DNA of 64,000 nt from Ornithodoros turicata (GCF_037126465.1 NC_088201.1:64564879-64628878); one strand, 5' to 3'. Shown: positions 11,930 through 21,649, counted from the stretch's first letter. The notes: generated by a model from the sequence alone, not told the origin. Program-made: numbers and translations.

Positions 11930-12142
11930 ATCATAACGCGCTCCCCAGCCAACCAGCGTCCCGAATGATATATTGTTCTCTTCCCTGATTTGTTGAACAC
12001 GGGAGGCGTACGCCTTTTTATGACACTTATGCAGTTGAATAATTGTCACAAATATGGCGTACGCCCCGCGCTTTTGACAAATCAGGAGTAACAACGATGT
12101 CATTCCCATCAATGGTTGGCTCTCGTCGTGCTGGTGAAGTTT
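11930..12142. mobile_element. Palindromic MITE, diverged copy 1 of a cluster
   Basis: The arms are inverted around a centre near 12040, with GGGAGGCGTACGCC on the left and GGCGTACGCCCC on the right. They show the same blocks as the next two copies (GCCAACC, GATTTGTTGAA, GGAGGCGTACGCC). The outermost CACTCTTA ends are eroded. It abuts copy 2. Confidence 0.6.
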
Positions 12143-12149
12143 TGGTGTA

Positions 12150-12399
12150 CACTCTTAGAAATGAACTTCACCGCATAGCACGCTTCTAGCCAAGCATCAT
12201 CTTGAATGATATCGTTATCTGCCCTGATTTGTTGAAAACGGGAGGCGTACGCCATTTTTTGTGACACTTATGCTGTTCATAATTGTCACAGAAAAGGCGT
12301 ACGCCCTCCGTTTTCTACAAATCAGGTCAGATAACGATATCATTCGAGATGACGGTTGGCTATGAGCGTGCTATGCGGTGAAGTTCATTTTTAAGAGTG
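12150..12399. mobile_element. Palindromic MITE, copy 2, TA-flanked
   Basis: The ends are CACTCTTA...TAAGAGTG with TA on both sides (12148-12149 and 12400-12401). Almost the whole 250 bp is an inverted repeat. The arms carry GAACTTCACCGCATAGCACG, GATATCGTTATCTG and GGAGGCGTACGCC. The two arms meet with only a few unpaired bases around 12270. Non-coding. Confidence 0.85.
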
Positions 12400-12502
12400 T
12401 AAGTGTGTGGGAATTTTTCACCCTTTTCGGAGGTATTTTGGCCCTCTTGACAGTTATTCTTTGTGGGGAGGGGGTTCATAGGAAAATCGTGCCACCCATA
12501 TA

Positions 12503-12749
12503 CACTCTTAAAACTGAACTTCACCGCATAGCACGCTCCTAGCCAACCATCATCTGGAATGATATCGTTATCTGCCCCGATTTGTTGAAAACGGGAGGCG
12601 TACGCCTTTCTGTGACAATTATGAACAGCATAAGTGTCACAAAAAGGCGTACGCCTCCCGTTTTCAACAAATCAGGGCAGATAACGATATCATTCGAGAT
12701 TATGGTTGGCTAGGAGCGTGCTATGCGGTGAAGTTCATTTTTAAGAGTG
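12503..12749. mobile_element. Palindromic MITE, copy 3, TA-flanked
   Basis: This is the best preserved copy: ends CACTCTTAAAA...TTTTAAGAGTG, TA at 12501-12502 and 12750-12751, and arms of about 120 bp nearly perfectly inverse. Transcribed RNA would form one long hairpin. Related copies lie at 11930, 12150, 21413 and 21913, with fragments at about 16785-16965, 17165-17235, 17279-17362 and 18697-18800. Confidence 0.88.
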
Positions 12750-12857
12750 TAGGATAAATCCTTCAGATAGCTTGGGAGAGTGCAATTCACATCGCGTTCC
12801 CTTGCTGATGTGATTCGAGATCAAACAGCATGCAAATGAAACAATGTATACAGTATA

Positions 12858-13786
12858 CTTTAACTTCTAAGTTTTAATAAACACTTTTTTTGCTACTTCC
12901 CCTACTTTTGTCTTCTGTCTCCCATTTCTCTCAAATATCACTATACAGGGTGTATCACCTAAAGTGATAAAAAATTGTAACTCGCGACGTACCCGCCGGA
13001 GGATTGTAGGACTTTCGGAAATTACCTTCTGGAAAATTTTGCCGCCATTTAGGAAGGCTTTGGACAATTTTTAATTGAGGGAATTTTTTTTCAATTGAAC
13101 CATGAAAATTGCCAAGCGAACCTCACTTTTTTTACAGGAATATGACAGAGATAGTAAAAAAAAAAGTAAAAATTCCGCTTTAGCCCCACTTGCTTGTTTG
13201 TCGCAAGGAAGAGAGCACCGAAAACGCGGGGAGGGGAGGAAGTGTTCCCGCCTCTTGTTTTACTTTCTTTTTTTTTTCGCTTTCACCTTTATGCTGGTGA
13301 CAACCGTCTTATCACAAAGAAAACAAAGCAACCGTCTTATCACAAAGAAGGCAAAACAAATGAAAAAGGGGACGCTTCCTCCTCTAGACGCACATGTCGC
13401 GCGCGCCTCTTGGCGAATTTTTTTCGACTATTTCTGTTGCGATACTGTCCATAGATTTTGCTGCGTCTGCGGTTATCCGTGGAGGACTTCATATTTCTGT
13501 AAAAAAAGAGTGAGGTTCGCTTGGCAATTTTCAAAGTTTAATTGATAAAAATAAATTTCCCGCAATTAAAAATTGTTCCAAAGCCTTCCTCAATAGTGGC
13601 AAAAGTTTCCAGATGGTAACTTCCGAAAGTCCTACAATCATCCGGCGAGTACATCGCCAGTTAGAAATTTTTATCACTTTAGGTGACACACCCTGTATAG
13701 TGAAGGTTGATAGAAATGGGAGACAGAAGACAAAAGTAGGGGAAGTAGCAAAAAAAGTGTTTATTAAAACTTAGAAGTTAAAGCTA
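12858..13786. repeat. Long inverted repeat containing a TA-flanked CAGGGTGT element
   Basis: The outer arms pair CTTTAACTTCTAAGTTTTAA (12858) with its inverse ending near 13786. Inside them, CAGGGTGT...ACACCCTG at 12946-13695 has TA on both sides, which marks a 750-bp fold-back transposon with arms of about 150 bp or more. The inverted similarity continues about 88 bp outside the TA on both sides, which an ordinary insertion does not explain. The centre (13150-13500) itself holds another inverted pair, around GCCAAGCGAACCTCACTTTT at 13110-13130 and its inverse near 13510-13530. No protein is recognised. Confidence 0.8.
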
Positions 13787-13899
13787 GGGGCGACGTCTAT
13801 ATGGTACGGCGGAAGCTCCGCCTTCGTCAGGACAAAAAAAAAAAAAAAAAAAAAAAACACTATAATTACGTAGCCGTCGGACCTCAACTTCAACTTTTC

Positions 13900-14262
13900 A
13901 TTCCTATATATACATATAGAATTCAACTTTTTCTGGTTAAACCCAACTTCTCCCTGAATTCCCCCAGTCACGTATTACCCGTATTACGTTCTATCGCGTA
14001 TCAGTACACCATAGCAGTCTGCGCGCATCCCTGATGTAAATATTACTTGAGTGCAGCAGTGAACTATGCTAAGCCCATTTAATGTTACAACATGTGGTGT
14101 ACAATGTTACAACAACGTGATGCGGAATGCATGTGTAACAAATACATGGTACCTTTTAACTGTGGGCCGCTTGCTGCACAAAACAAAAGAAAAAGATAGC
14201 TTGATAATACCCGAATGTATCAAAAGCACCCGATTTCACCCGGAATTTAAGATTCTAAAATA
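13900..14262. repeat. Interspersed repeat shared with 56520-57620
   Basis: Blocks such as GTAAATATTACTTGAGTGCA, CTATGC.AAGC and TACCCGAATGTATCA occur here and, in the same order, at about 56525-56735 plus 57525-57620. The second copy is split by the pogo-like element at 56735-57524. Family unknown. Confidence 0.65.
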
Positions 14263-14277
14263 CCCCCCCCCCCCCCC

Positions 14278-14309
<32 letters not shown>
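14263..14309. repeat. Poly-C tract followed by (CCG)n
   Basis: About 17 C residues run into roughly ten CCG triplets. This is a simple repeat. Frames through it read as poly-Pro/Arg or poly-Gly and are not genes. Confidence 0.95.
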
Positions 14310-15133
14310 CTGAGCCCGCTTAAAGGGACGCGAAAAAGACACAGTTGGAGCAGCAATTATGAGAGGAGGGGGGATGGCACAAATTTCCCAATTGTACCGC
14401 GGAAGGCGAAAAGCAGACGTCGGCCCTGCACACATGCATAGTTTGACACGTGTCCATGAGCAACCATACCAAAACCTACAATGCTCATTTCTAACGATAA
14501 ACCTGAAACACCGCGACGCGTTTCCAAGAAGACAGATGTTATGCAATATTACATACTATTAACAACGTTACATGTTCAAGAGATAAGAACTTCACTTTTT
14601 TCTTTAAGAGAAAATAACTGATAATTTGTCGTACTTCAATTGGTATATATTCCAGTATGTCGGACCAAACTCAAGGAGTGCAACCCGAAGTTCGTGTGCC
14701 ACAAAGGCGCAGGCGTAAACAGGGGAATCTAGACAGATACGGAGAAACAAAATTCGTTAGAATCGTAATATGTGGCAAAGCAGATGTGTAAATGAGTATA
14801 TGAACCATCAAAGTAACTTTTTATTGGACTAGAGTTATACGTCCATAACTGATAGTAGTGTAAAGGGAAACGTAATAGATTGATCTGGTGGGATTCTTAG
14901 AATTGTACGTACAGTGCTCGTTTTTGCGACAATACGTAGTACAGAAGTGTATGTGAGACTATAACATCGTGGTTGCATAGCTAAGGTGCGAGTGAAGTAA
15001 GGCGCATGATACACATTTAGGATAATCTAATTTTAGACAGAGCGTATAACCCAACAGACATGTTCTTTTTAACGTGCTGAACAATCATCATGCGTGCCCG
15101 CACGGATTTTTGCTCGTATATGCGCGCAATATA
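14310..15133. other. No feature recognised
   Basis: AT-rich, and no frame or inverted structure of note was seen. Confidence 0.4.
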
Positions 15134-16330
15134 CAGGGTGTCCCAGGAAAACCAGCTCCTGTGGCGCAGCGGTAACGCGTGCGCTTGGAGACTGGGAGGT
15201 CCGCGGTTCGAATCCGCGGGCCGGCTGTGCCGTCTGGGGTTTTTCCTGGGTTTCCCTCAGATGTGCAATAGGCGTATGCCGGCACAGTTCCCCTGAAGTC
15301 GGCCCATGGACGCAGCTATCCTCCCCCCGAGCGGATTCCGCTCGGTCTTCCACTTCACCCTTTCATCTCCTCCTCTCCACCACCTTTCCCTTCCCGAGAA
15401 ACATGCCGCCTAATCAGGCAGGCAGACCTCTCGGGTTCCTCCCAACGACACTCCTCCTCCTCCTCCTCGTCCCAGGAAACGTGTCATTGAATTATAATAA
15501 AAAAAACTACACCAGCTATAATCATGCGGTCAACGGCATTTGTTCTTACTAGGTTTTTGTCACCGCCTGATGTGAATGTCGTGTAATATAAGTTTAATTA
15601 TGTAAATTTTTGCGAAATGAAGTCGGAAATTTGCCAAGCAAAGGTCACTTTTTTACCCCACCATTGTGAAGAGCGTGTCTAATTTACTCAAATTAATGAT
15701 AATTGACAGGGATATTCAGCGGCTATCTCATCAGAAAAAATAGCCGAACATCATGCTCTACGGAGCTAGCGCGCGAGAAATTTTTCAGCGCAATCCTTGT
15801 CAGTCCGACGAAAGGAGGTTGGAAACCCAGCCCACACCTGCAACGCAGAAAGAGATAACACAGTCATGGCTTATCGCGTCCGACTTTCGCTGGGATCGCA
15901 CTTTCCCTCTCCCAATTTCAGGAACTGTCACTTTTTCTACAATCACTCTGTGGGCTAGGTTTGGAACCTCCTTTCATCGGACTGAGAGCGGTTGCGCTCA
16001 AAAAGTCGTAGCGCATTATGGTTCGGTGCTACGAAAAGCATGATGTTCGGCTATTTTTCTAATGGGATAGCTTGTGAATATCACTGTGAATTATCATGAA
16101 CTTGAGTGAACTCGCCACGCCCTTCATATTGGTGGGGTAAAAAAGTGACATTTACTTGGCAAATTTTCCTAGTTCAGTTCGCAAATATTTACATAATTAA
16201 ACTTACCATACATGACATCCACACCAGTAGTTGGCAAAAACCGAGTAAGAACAAATGCCGTTGACTGCATGATTCTAGGTGGCGTAGTTTTTTTATTATA
16301 ATTCAATGACACGTTTTCTGGGACACCCTG
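15134..16330. mobile_element. Fold-back element of the CAGGGTGT group, interrupted by a SINE
   Basis: The ends are CAGGGTGTCCCAGGAAA at 15134 and the inverse ...GGACACCCTG at 16330, with TA at 15132-15133 and 16331-16332. After the SINE (15151-15468), the left arm continues at 15480 with ACGTGTCATTGAATTATAAT. It mirrors bases 16145-16320 through GTAGTTTTTTTATTATAATT and the block AAAGTGACATTTACTTGGC. Arms are about 200 bp. A second inner inverted pair surrounds 15720-16060 (AGCCGAACATCATGCT...AGCATGATGTTCGGCTA). No transposase. Confidence 0.85.
15151..15468 (+). mobile_element. tRNA-derived SINE with 11-bp target duplication
   Basis: The 318-bp element is flanked by GTCCCAGGAAA at 15140-15150 and 15469-15479. 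Its head is tRNA-like: a GTGGCGCAGCGGTAACGCG box-A-like stretch and GGTTCGAATCC box B, then GCCGGCTGTGC. A body shared by all copies here follows (GTCTGGGGTTTTTCCTGGG, GGCACAGTTCCCCTGAAGTC, GGCCCATGGACGC), and it ends in a CTC/TCC repeat tail. RNA polymerase III transcription from boxes A and B is expected. The overall plan resembles the Ruka-type SINEs described from ixodid ticks, a resemblance judged from memory. Confidence 0.9.
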
Positions 16331-16784
16331 TATGCATTGAACAGTCACTTTCAAATGATTTTGGACATAAATGCATGGTACGATCATCTGCATGACTGTG
16401 GTCCTACAGCCCAAGTTTGACAGTACAAGATGTAACTCGCTGCGCCGGACTCTCTACCAGAACGTGTTGATGGCCGAGCTGGGTGGGGTCACCTGAGAAA
16501 TTTAAGGGCGATTGGTGTTGCAAAAATGCAAGGGGGATGTACACTCCCCTGGGTGTGGGGGGGGGGGGGGTAGGGAAATCCCTGCTGTGCAGCCCAGCAT
16601 TAGTGTCGGCAGTGTGGAGACGACAATCATTCACGAGCACTTACTGTTCCGCAAAGCCAGTGCAAGATGAGTTTCTCCTGGCTTGTTGAAAACGGGAAGA
16701 GTGGGGACATATATTACGCAAAATGGTCAAAACATCCCACTTTCATCTACACATACGCTTCAGAATCATTCAGAATGACGTCCT

Positions 16785-16967
16785 CTCTCTTGCTTTGATG
16801 AGAACAGGAAGCGTACGTCTTCTTCTTTGCTCTTTTTTTTTTTTTTTTTTTTGCAATTATGAACTGCATGATGCCACAAAAATAGCGTACGCCCCCGTTT
16901 TCAGCAAATCAGGAGAAACAACATGTTACTCGTGATGGTGGTTGGCTAGGTGCGTGCTATGTGGTGG
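16785..16967. mobile_element. Diverged palindromic MITE fragment next to a SINE
   Basis: GAAGCGTACGTC and its inverse around GCGTACGCCCC, then GGTTGGCTAGGTGCGTGCTA, match arms of the 12.5-kb palindromic family. The right end is cut at about 16967, where SINE sequence begins. A MITE-like right end reappears after the SINE at 17165-17240 (GACGATTGGCTAAGAGCGTG...TTTTAATAGTG). Confidence 0.55.
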
Positions 16968-17150
16968 TGTGTGCTGTCTGGGGTTTTCCTGGGTTTTCCT
17001 CAGACGCTTTCAGTCATATGTCGGCACAGTTCCCTTAGAAGTCGGCCCAGGACGCACATTCCCCAGAGCGTCAGTCGTGACGTTGCCCACCTGTGTGAGG
17101 GCGACAACGGCGAGCCCTTTCATCATCACCATCATCATTTTGAATATCAA
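16968..17150 (+). mobile_element. SINE body without tRNA head
   Basis: It begins at the TGCTGTCTGGGGTTTTCCTG junction and carries GGCACAGTTCCCTTAGAAGT and GGCCCAGGACGCACATTCCC. It ends in a CATCAT-rich tail. The tRNA-like part is absent, so this is a 5'-truncated copy. Confidence 0.75.
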
Positions 17151-17362
17151 GTGAGTGAGAGAGAGAGGGATGCCATTTCGAATGACGATTGGCTAAGAGC
17201 GTGTTATCTGATGAGGTTCTGTTTTAATAGTGTGGGGTCTAACTTCTTTAGACAAATGCCCGATATATCTACGCCTACACCTTTGAAGCGAAACTCCATC
17301 ACGTAACACGCTGAATGATGCCGTTCAGTCCTGAGTTGTGGAAAGCGTGGGGCGTACCACTG

Positions 17363-17630
17363 CTTCGGTGGTGGTAGTGGTGGTAATGCCGAAAGAGCTC
17401 GCTGTTGTCGGCCTCTGACGGTGACCTCAACGTCACGACTAACGCTCTGGGGGAATGTGCGTCCTGGGCCGACTTCTAAGGGAACATAGACGACATGTGT
17501 CTGACAGCGTCTGAGGAAAACCCAGAGAAATACCCAGAAAGCCCAGCCGGCACCGGGATTCGAACCCGGGTACCATCCCAGTCTCGGCGTGACATGGCGA
17601 GCATGCTAACCACTCAGTCACGCGAGCTGG
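17363..17630 (-). mobile_element. SINE, near full length
   Basis: On the minus strand the head reads GCTCGCGTGACTGAGTGG, with TTAGCATGC (box A) and GGTTCGAATCCC (box B). It is followed by the shared SINE body and ends at a CCACCACC tail. A bent class-II (Ser/Leu-like) tRNA with a long variable arm is the likely ancestor. It lies against a fragment of the palindromic MITE family at 17279-17362. Confidence 0.82.
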
Positions 17631-17639
17631 TGTACCGAT

Positions 17640-18690
17640 GCTTCACGTCTAATCTCTCTCCTTCCCACGTAGAAATAAAATCAGCCAATGGCCGCAGCTA
17701 CAGCCAAGACGTCAGCAAATTGCAGAAGACGATTTTGAAACCCACACTTTCTGTGGCTACCAATGGCTGCCCATGCAGCTGATGGCGGCTCGTCTCCATA
17801 ACGGCCACTGAAAGCATGGTCGTGATAAGCGGACTCTTAATTTTTATGTCACGTCGCTCAAGAGATCGCGATTTGAAATTCCCGCACACAGAGATGCATG
17901 CCCGACGTCATAAGACAACACTGTGACGTTACGAGACCGTTCCCACCAATCGCCTGGCCAGGCAGCGACCTCGGGGCCTCCTGTTCACGGGTGTACGGAA
18001 AGGGGGGACAAGAGGGCGTGCCCCCCCCCCTGGAGCTCCGAGCTCACTTGTGAAAATAGTGCGCTCTTTAGTCATAAGGTCGTAATGATTAATCTCAGGT
18101 GTCACAATATGAACCTCTGAACACCCACACAGTCCTCAGCGTCCGTCTGCAGGCAAAGAGGTGTGTGTCTGGGGGGGCACGCTTTTACCGCCCTGGAATC
18201 GCTCCCCCCCCCCCCCCCGGGCTTGGAAAAACTCATGGGAACGCCCATGCTGTTGGTTGTCATCCTCGCACCCACGTGAGTGACGTGAACACCCCAGAGT
18301 GATGGGTCGTTCTCAGAAGAGAACGACCCATCCCGAGGCAACCACAAAGTATTATGACGTGATGAAACAGATGGATGACCACAGGATGCTATCGAGCAGT
18401 CCTTGAATTGTTGACACAAGGTACCCTGTGGATGCTTCGTGATACTCCAGGAGTTGAAGCGAAGTCGCCGATCCATCTTTTTATACTGGTGGATTACCAG
18501 CGTGCATTACCGCATTTATTCGCACAATTAACGCATCCCAGTTTGCGCGCCCAAGTGCTGGTGCGTTTCACCACCTCGTATATGCAAGTCAACCTGCCCA
18601 GATTTATAGCATTTGCATACATTGAGCCTTTTTGCTTATGTTCTAGTCCATTGTTCTTTATGAAGGCGTCAAACCCCATTCCTACGTTTG
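17640..18690. other. No gene recognised; one perfect short hairpin
   Basis: Bases 18301-18332 form a perfect 14-bp stem (GATGGGTCGTTCTC) with a 4-base loop (AGAA). G and C homopolymers lie at about 18025 and 18204-18218. Otherwise no feature is seen. Confidence 0.5.
18301..18332. repeat. Perfect inverted repeat, 14-bp arms, 4-base loop
   Basis: GATGGGTCGTTCTC-AGAA-GAGAACGACCCATC. A perfect match over 14 bp with so short a loop is unlikely by chance at a given site, but no downstream T-run or gene context gives it a role. Confidence 0.85.
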
Positions 18691-18839
18691 AAAGTGTACT
18701 CTAAAAACAGAACTTCACCCATAGCACGCTGCGCGCCAACCATTACCACGAACGATACGTTTATCGCTTCTGAGCGTACGCCTTCTTGCGTCAGTTTGGA
18801 TATATCCAAATTGCTGTCGTTCAAGTCGTCGAATGCATA

Positions 18840-20489
18840 AAGAGAAATGGTGTCATCCCTATCGGACTCCTTTCAACGTCCTTATCCCAAGTTGTCTTTC
18901 GCTTCCATGTTTACCACGACCTCATGTCAGCAGCGTAGCCAGAAAAATATTTCGGGAGGGGTTCTATGGGGACCCTACGTGGGAGAGGAGAATTTCCCCC
19001 TCGTTTCCCTCTCCCAAATGCGCTACCAAAAGTACGATTTCGGGAACCCCCTAACCCCCACCCCCCTCTGGCTACGCCAACGCCTCATGTCCCAGTGCTG
19101 ATCAACCACAGCTTCCTAGTTCCTTGCACAAGGCGGCATGATCCATCGAATCCTTCCCGGTGGAGTTCTTCGTGAGCGTGAAACGGCTCGGCACCTCCTT
19201 CGCGTGCGCACATTCCCCGTCACCCAACCCTCAGGAGAATTCGATACCGTCCTGAAAGTGATTTCCATCGAGTAGCGCAGAGGACACGCCAGGCTCTCAC
19301 TGGCTTCATAGCTATAAGGACGTCACATCGCCGGGCGCCCTCTGGTCTTTGCCTTGCCACCCACCCACCTTCGTACACGTCTTCCGGACCTCCTGGAACA
19401 AAGAGGTCAGGTTACCCCTCAAGTCCTTCGAGCCCATTTTTATGCTCTGGTAGACGCGAAGTTTTCTACCTCTGCCCCAACATACACCGATGGCGCATCT
19501 CGAAATGGCAAGTCCGCCTCGACATTCGTCATCCCACCCGAAGGCGCAGTGGAAGGACGTCGCCTTTCGCATCAAGCCTGATCCACAGCTGCGGAACACT
19601 ATGCCATACTTTTCTTTCTGCGGCACATCGTTGATTTTAGCCCGCGGGAATGGGTCGTGTTCACTGACTCGCGCTGCAAGCAATTGAAAATTCTGGCATC
19701 CGAGGCTCATCCGCACCGTTGGTGATGGATGTGTTAATGGCTTACAACCTTTTCTACGAAGCAGAACACAGGCTGGTTCTCCAGTGGGTTCCAGCCCATT
19801 GCGGTGTCGAAGGGAATGAACAGGCCGACAGCGCCGCGCAGAAGCAGCTCTCTCGTCTCGGAGACGGACGCGTATTGCGCTGTTGAGAGGCGATCGTCGT
19901 TCCGTACTTCAATGCCTCGTGACTCCCCTGGCTTCCCGCCAATGGACCGCTGACATTACCCCCCCCCCCCTCCCCCCAGCTATGCTCAGCAGAGTTGATC
20001 CAGCGCTCGCTTTCCGCATGCCTCGACATACCTCTCGCCAAGATGCCGCATTAGTTCATCGAATGCGCCTTGGTGTGGCTTTTACAGCGCAGTGGCGTTA
20101 CCGCTTGAGACAAGTTGACTCTCCCCAATGCTGTCACTGCAGTGCTGTAGAAGATCTAGAGCGCATTCTTCTCCATTGCCCACACTACCACCTTCCCGAA
20201 CCGTACTCTCCGGCAGAGCTGTCGGCGGCTGCCCCTCTCGCACCCCCGTCGCTACGGCACTGCTCTCCGGATCCTAGACTCTCGCCCCCCACCCCCTCTC
20301 TCACAAAATTGCTTGGTCCCTGGCCACATCCAGCCCACCAACGCTCTGCCCAAAAAGCTCTCTTGACCTTTCTGGATACCATAGGATTTCGATCCTTATT
20401 GTGAAGAGGCTCATTATTTCATTCCCCGCTTCACCACCAGTATCCCCCTGGCGATGAAACTCCCCATTCATCATCTCACAATAAAGTTG
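18840..20489 (+). pseudogene. Decayed non-LTR retrotransposon, RNase H and C-terminal zinc-knuckle region
   Basis: Three RNase H pieces appear in shifting frames: YTDGASRNGK near 19483 with the first catalytic Asp, VVFTDSRC near 19650, and QWVPAHCGVEGNEQADSAA near 19787. The frame at 19883-20404 then gives the C-terminal Cys-His knuckle of LINE ORF2 proteins (CCHCSAVEDLERILLHCPHY). The 3' end is an AATAAAGTTGTTGTTGT tail at 20481-20497. This order (RNase H, knuckle, short tail repeat) fits I/R1-related LINE clades. Stops and frameshifts make it inactive. The reverse transcriptase part is missing or unrecognisable. A hAT MITE is inserted at 18928-19082. Two further 3' ends of the same family lie at 37299 and 53837 on the minus strand. 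Confidence 0.75.
18928..19082. mobile_element. hAT MITE, 155 bp, 8-bp target duplication
   Basis: It is flanked by CCTCATGT at 18920-18927 and 19083-19090. The ends share the inverted core GCGTAGCCAG...CTGGCTACGC, inside CAGCAGCGTAGCCAG and CTGGCTACGCCAACG. The short G- and C-rich interior is non-coding. Confidence 0.85.
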
Positions 20490-20814
20490 TTGTTGTCCAC
20501 CGAATATGTGCACGCCCCAAAAACCCATGCATATAGAAGACAGCCTTCGTTTCCTGTTGGACAGCATATGCTACGTACACAACTTGAGGTAATTTGAAAC
20601 ACTATGTGAGGACAGAAATTCAGGGCGGTGGGAGTTAAGACATCCAGAGCCTCCCTCGCCAGTTGTCAACTTCTTCTCTATCTCTTCTGAGGAAGTATAT
20701 ACCGTAATTCCTCTAGTTCGCCATTCCCGTTTTCTTTCTTTTGCTATGGCTTCTCACCCTACAATTTCTTTCTGTATCACCTCTACCCAACTCCACCTAG
20801 ATAGAGGAGGCCTC

Positions 20815-20949
20815 CGTTGGAGGTGGTGGTGACCATGGTGGTGGTGGTGGTGGTGAAAGGGCTCGACGTTGTCGGCCTCACAAATGTGGGCAACGTCACG
20901 ACTGACGCCCTGGGGAATGTGCGTACTGGGCCGACTTGTAAGGGAACTG
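20815..20949 (-). mobile_element. SINE body fragment
   Basis: Minus-strand reading gives the shared SINE body (GGCACAGTTCCCTTACAAGT, GGCCCAGTACGCACATTCCC), ending in a CCACCACC tail. The tRNA head is missing. Its truncated edge coincides with the start of the palindrome at 20950. Confidence 0.75.
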
Positions 20950-21311
20950 TGCCGACATTAAAATGGGTACTACCCCTTTTGGGACCTTCAGTGGGCATCT
21001 TTTAGAGAAAAATCTGCCACGGAAGCGGGTCATTTGTTCCTGTAATTAATTGGTTTCGGTTTACATATTTTGTCGGGGCTGGTCGCGGTGAAGCGCAAAA
21101 GGACGTAATTCATTGGTGTAAGGACATAATTCATTGGTGGATAAGGGAATGGAAGGGCGTCATTTTGCGCTTCACTGCGACCAGCCGCGACAAAAATATG
21201 TAAACCGAAACCAATTAATTACTGCAACGAATGACCCGCTTCGGTGGCAGATTTTTCTCTAAAAGGTGTCCACTGAAGGTCCCAAAAGGGATAGTAGCCA
21301 TTTAATGCCGA
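20950..21311. repeat. Large palindrome, ~155-bp arms
   Basis: The left arm runs from TGCCGACATTAAAATGGGTA. The right arm ends ...TAGCCATTTAATGCCGA. Long inner blocks pair, for example TTTACATATTTTGTCGG with its inverse near 21190. Loop about 45 bp around 21130. No flanking duplication is recognised and no coding content is present. Confidence 0.82.
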
Positions 21312-21412
21312 TAGCGCCCTGCTTTAGAAGTTATGTTTTTTTACGAAACTCATTTGAATTTTTATTTAAATAATGACAGCCTCCCACTCATTCACACGGT
21401 GCGCAGCTTGTA

Positions 21413-21649
21413 CACTGTTAAAACAGAACTTCACCACATAGCACGCTCCTAGCCAACCATCATTCCGAATTATATCATTCTGTACATTGATTTGTTGAAA
21501 ATGGGAGGAGGCGCCTATCTGGGACAGATTATCTTGTCCCAGATAGGCGCCTCCCCCCTGTTTTGAACAAATCAGGACACAGAATGATATCATCCGAAAT
21601 GATGGTTGGCTAGGAGCGTGCTATGTGGTGAAGTTCTGTTTTAACAGTG
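21413..21649. mobile_element. Palindromic MITE, TA-flanked (CACTGTTAAAACAG ends)
   Basis: The ends CACTGTTAAAACAG...CTGTTTTAACAGTG are bordered by TA at 21411-21412 and 21650-21651. Inner blocks TAGCACGCTCCTAGCCAACC and GATTTGTTGAAAA are shared with the 12.5-kb copies. The centre differs (GGCGCCTATCTGGGACA and its inverse), which makes a subfamily. Confidence 0.85.

Noticed and set aside
14247..14546. Minus-strand frame with a poly-glycine run
   Set aside because: It is the translation of the (CCG)n and poly-C tract. Simple repeats keep frames open by chance.
18840..19090. Reverse transcriptase remnant upstream of RNase H
   Set aside because: I could not see the YxDD box or other RT motifs; only RNase H and the knuckle can be supported.
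19883..20404. 173-codon plus-strand frame as a host gene
   Set aside because: It contains the LINE C-terminal Cys-His knuckle and lies downstream of RNase H remnants, so it is retrotransposon debris.
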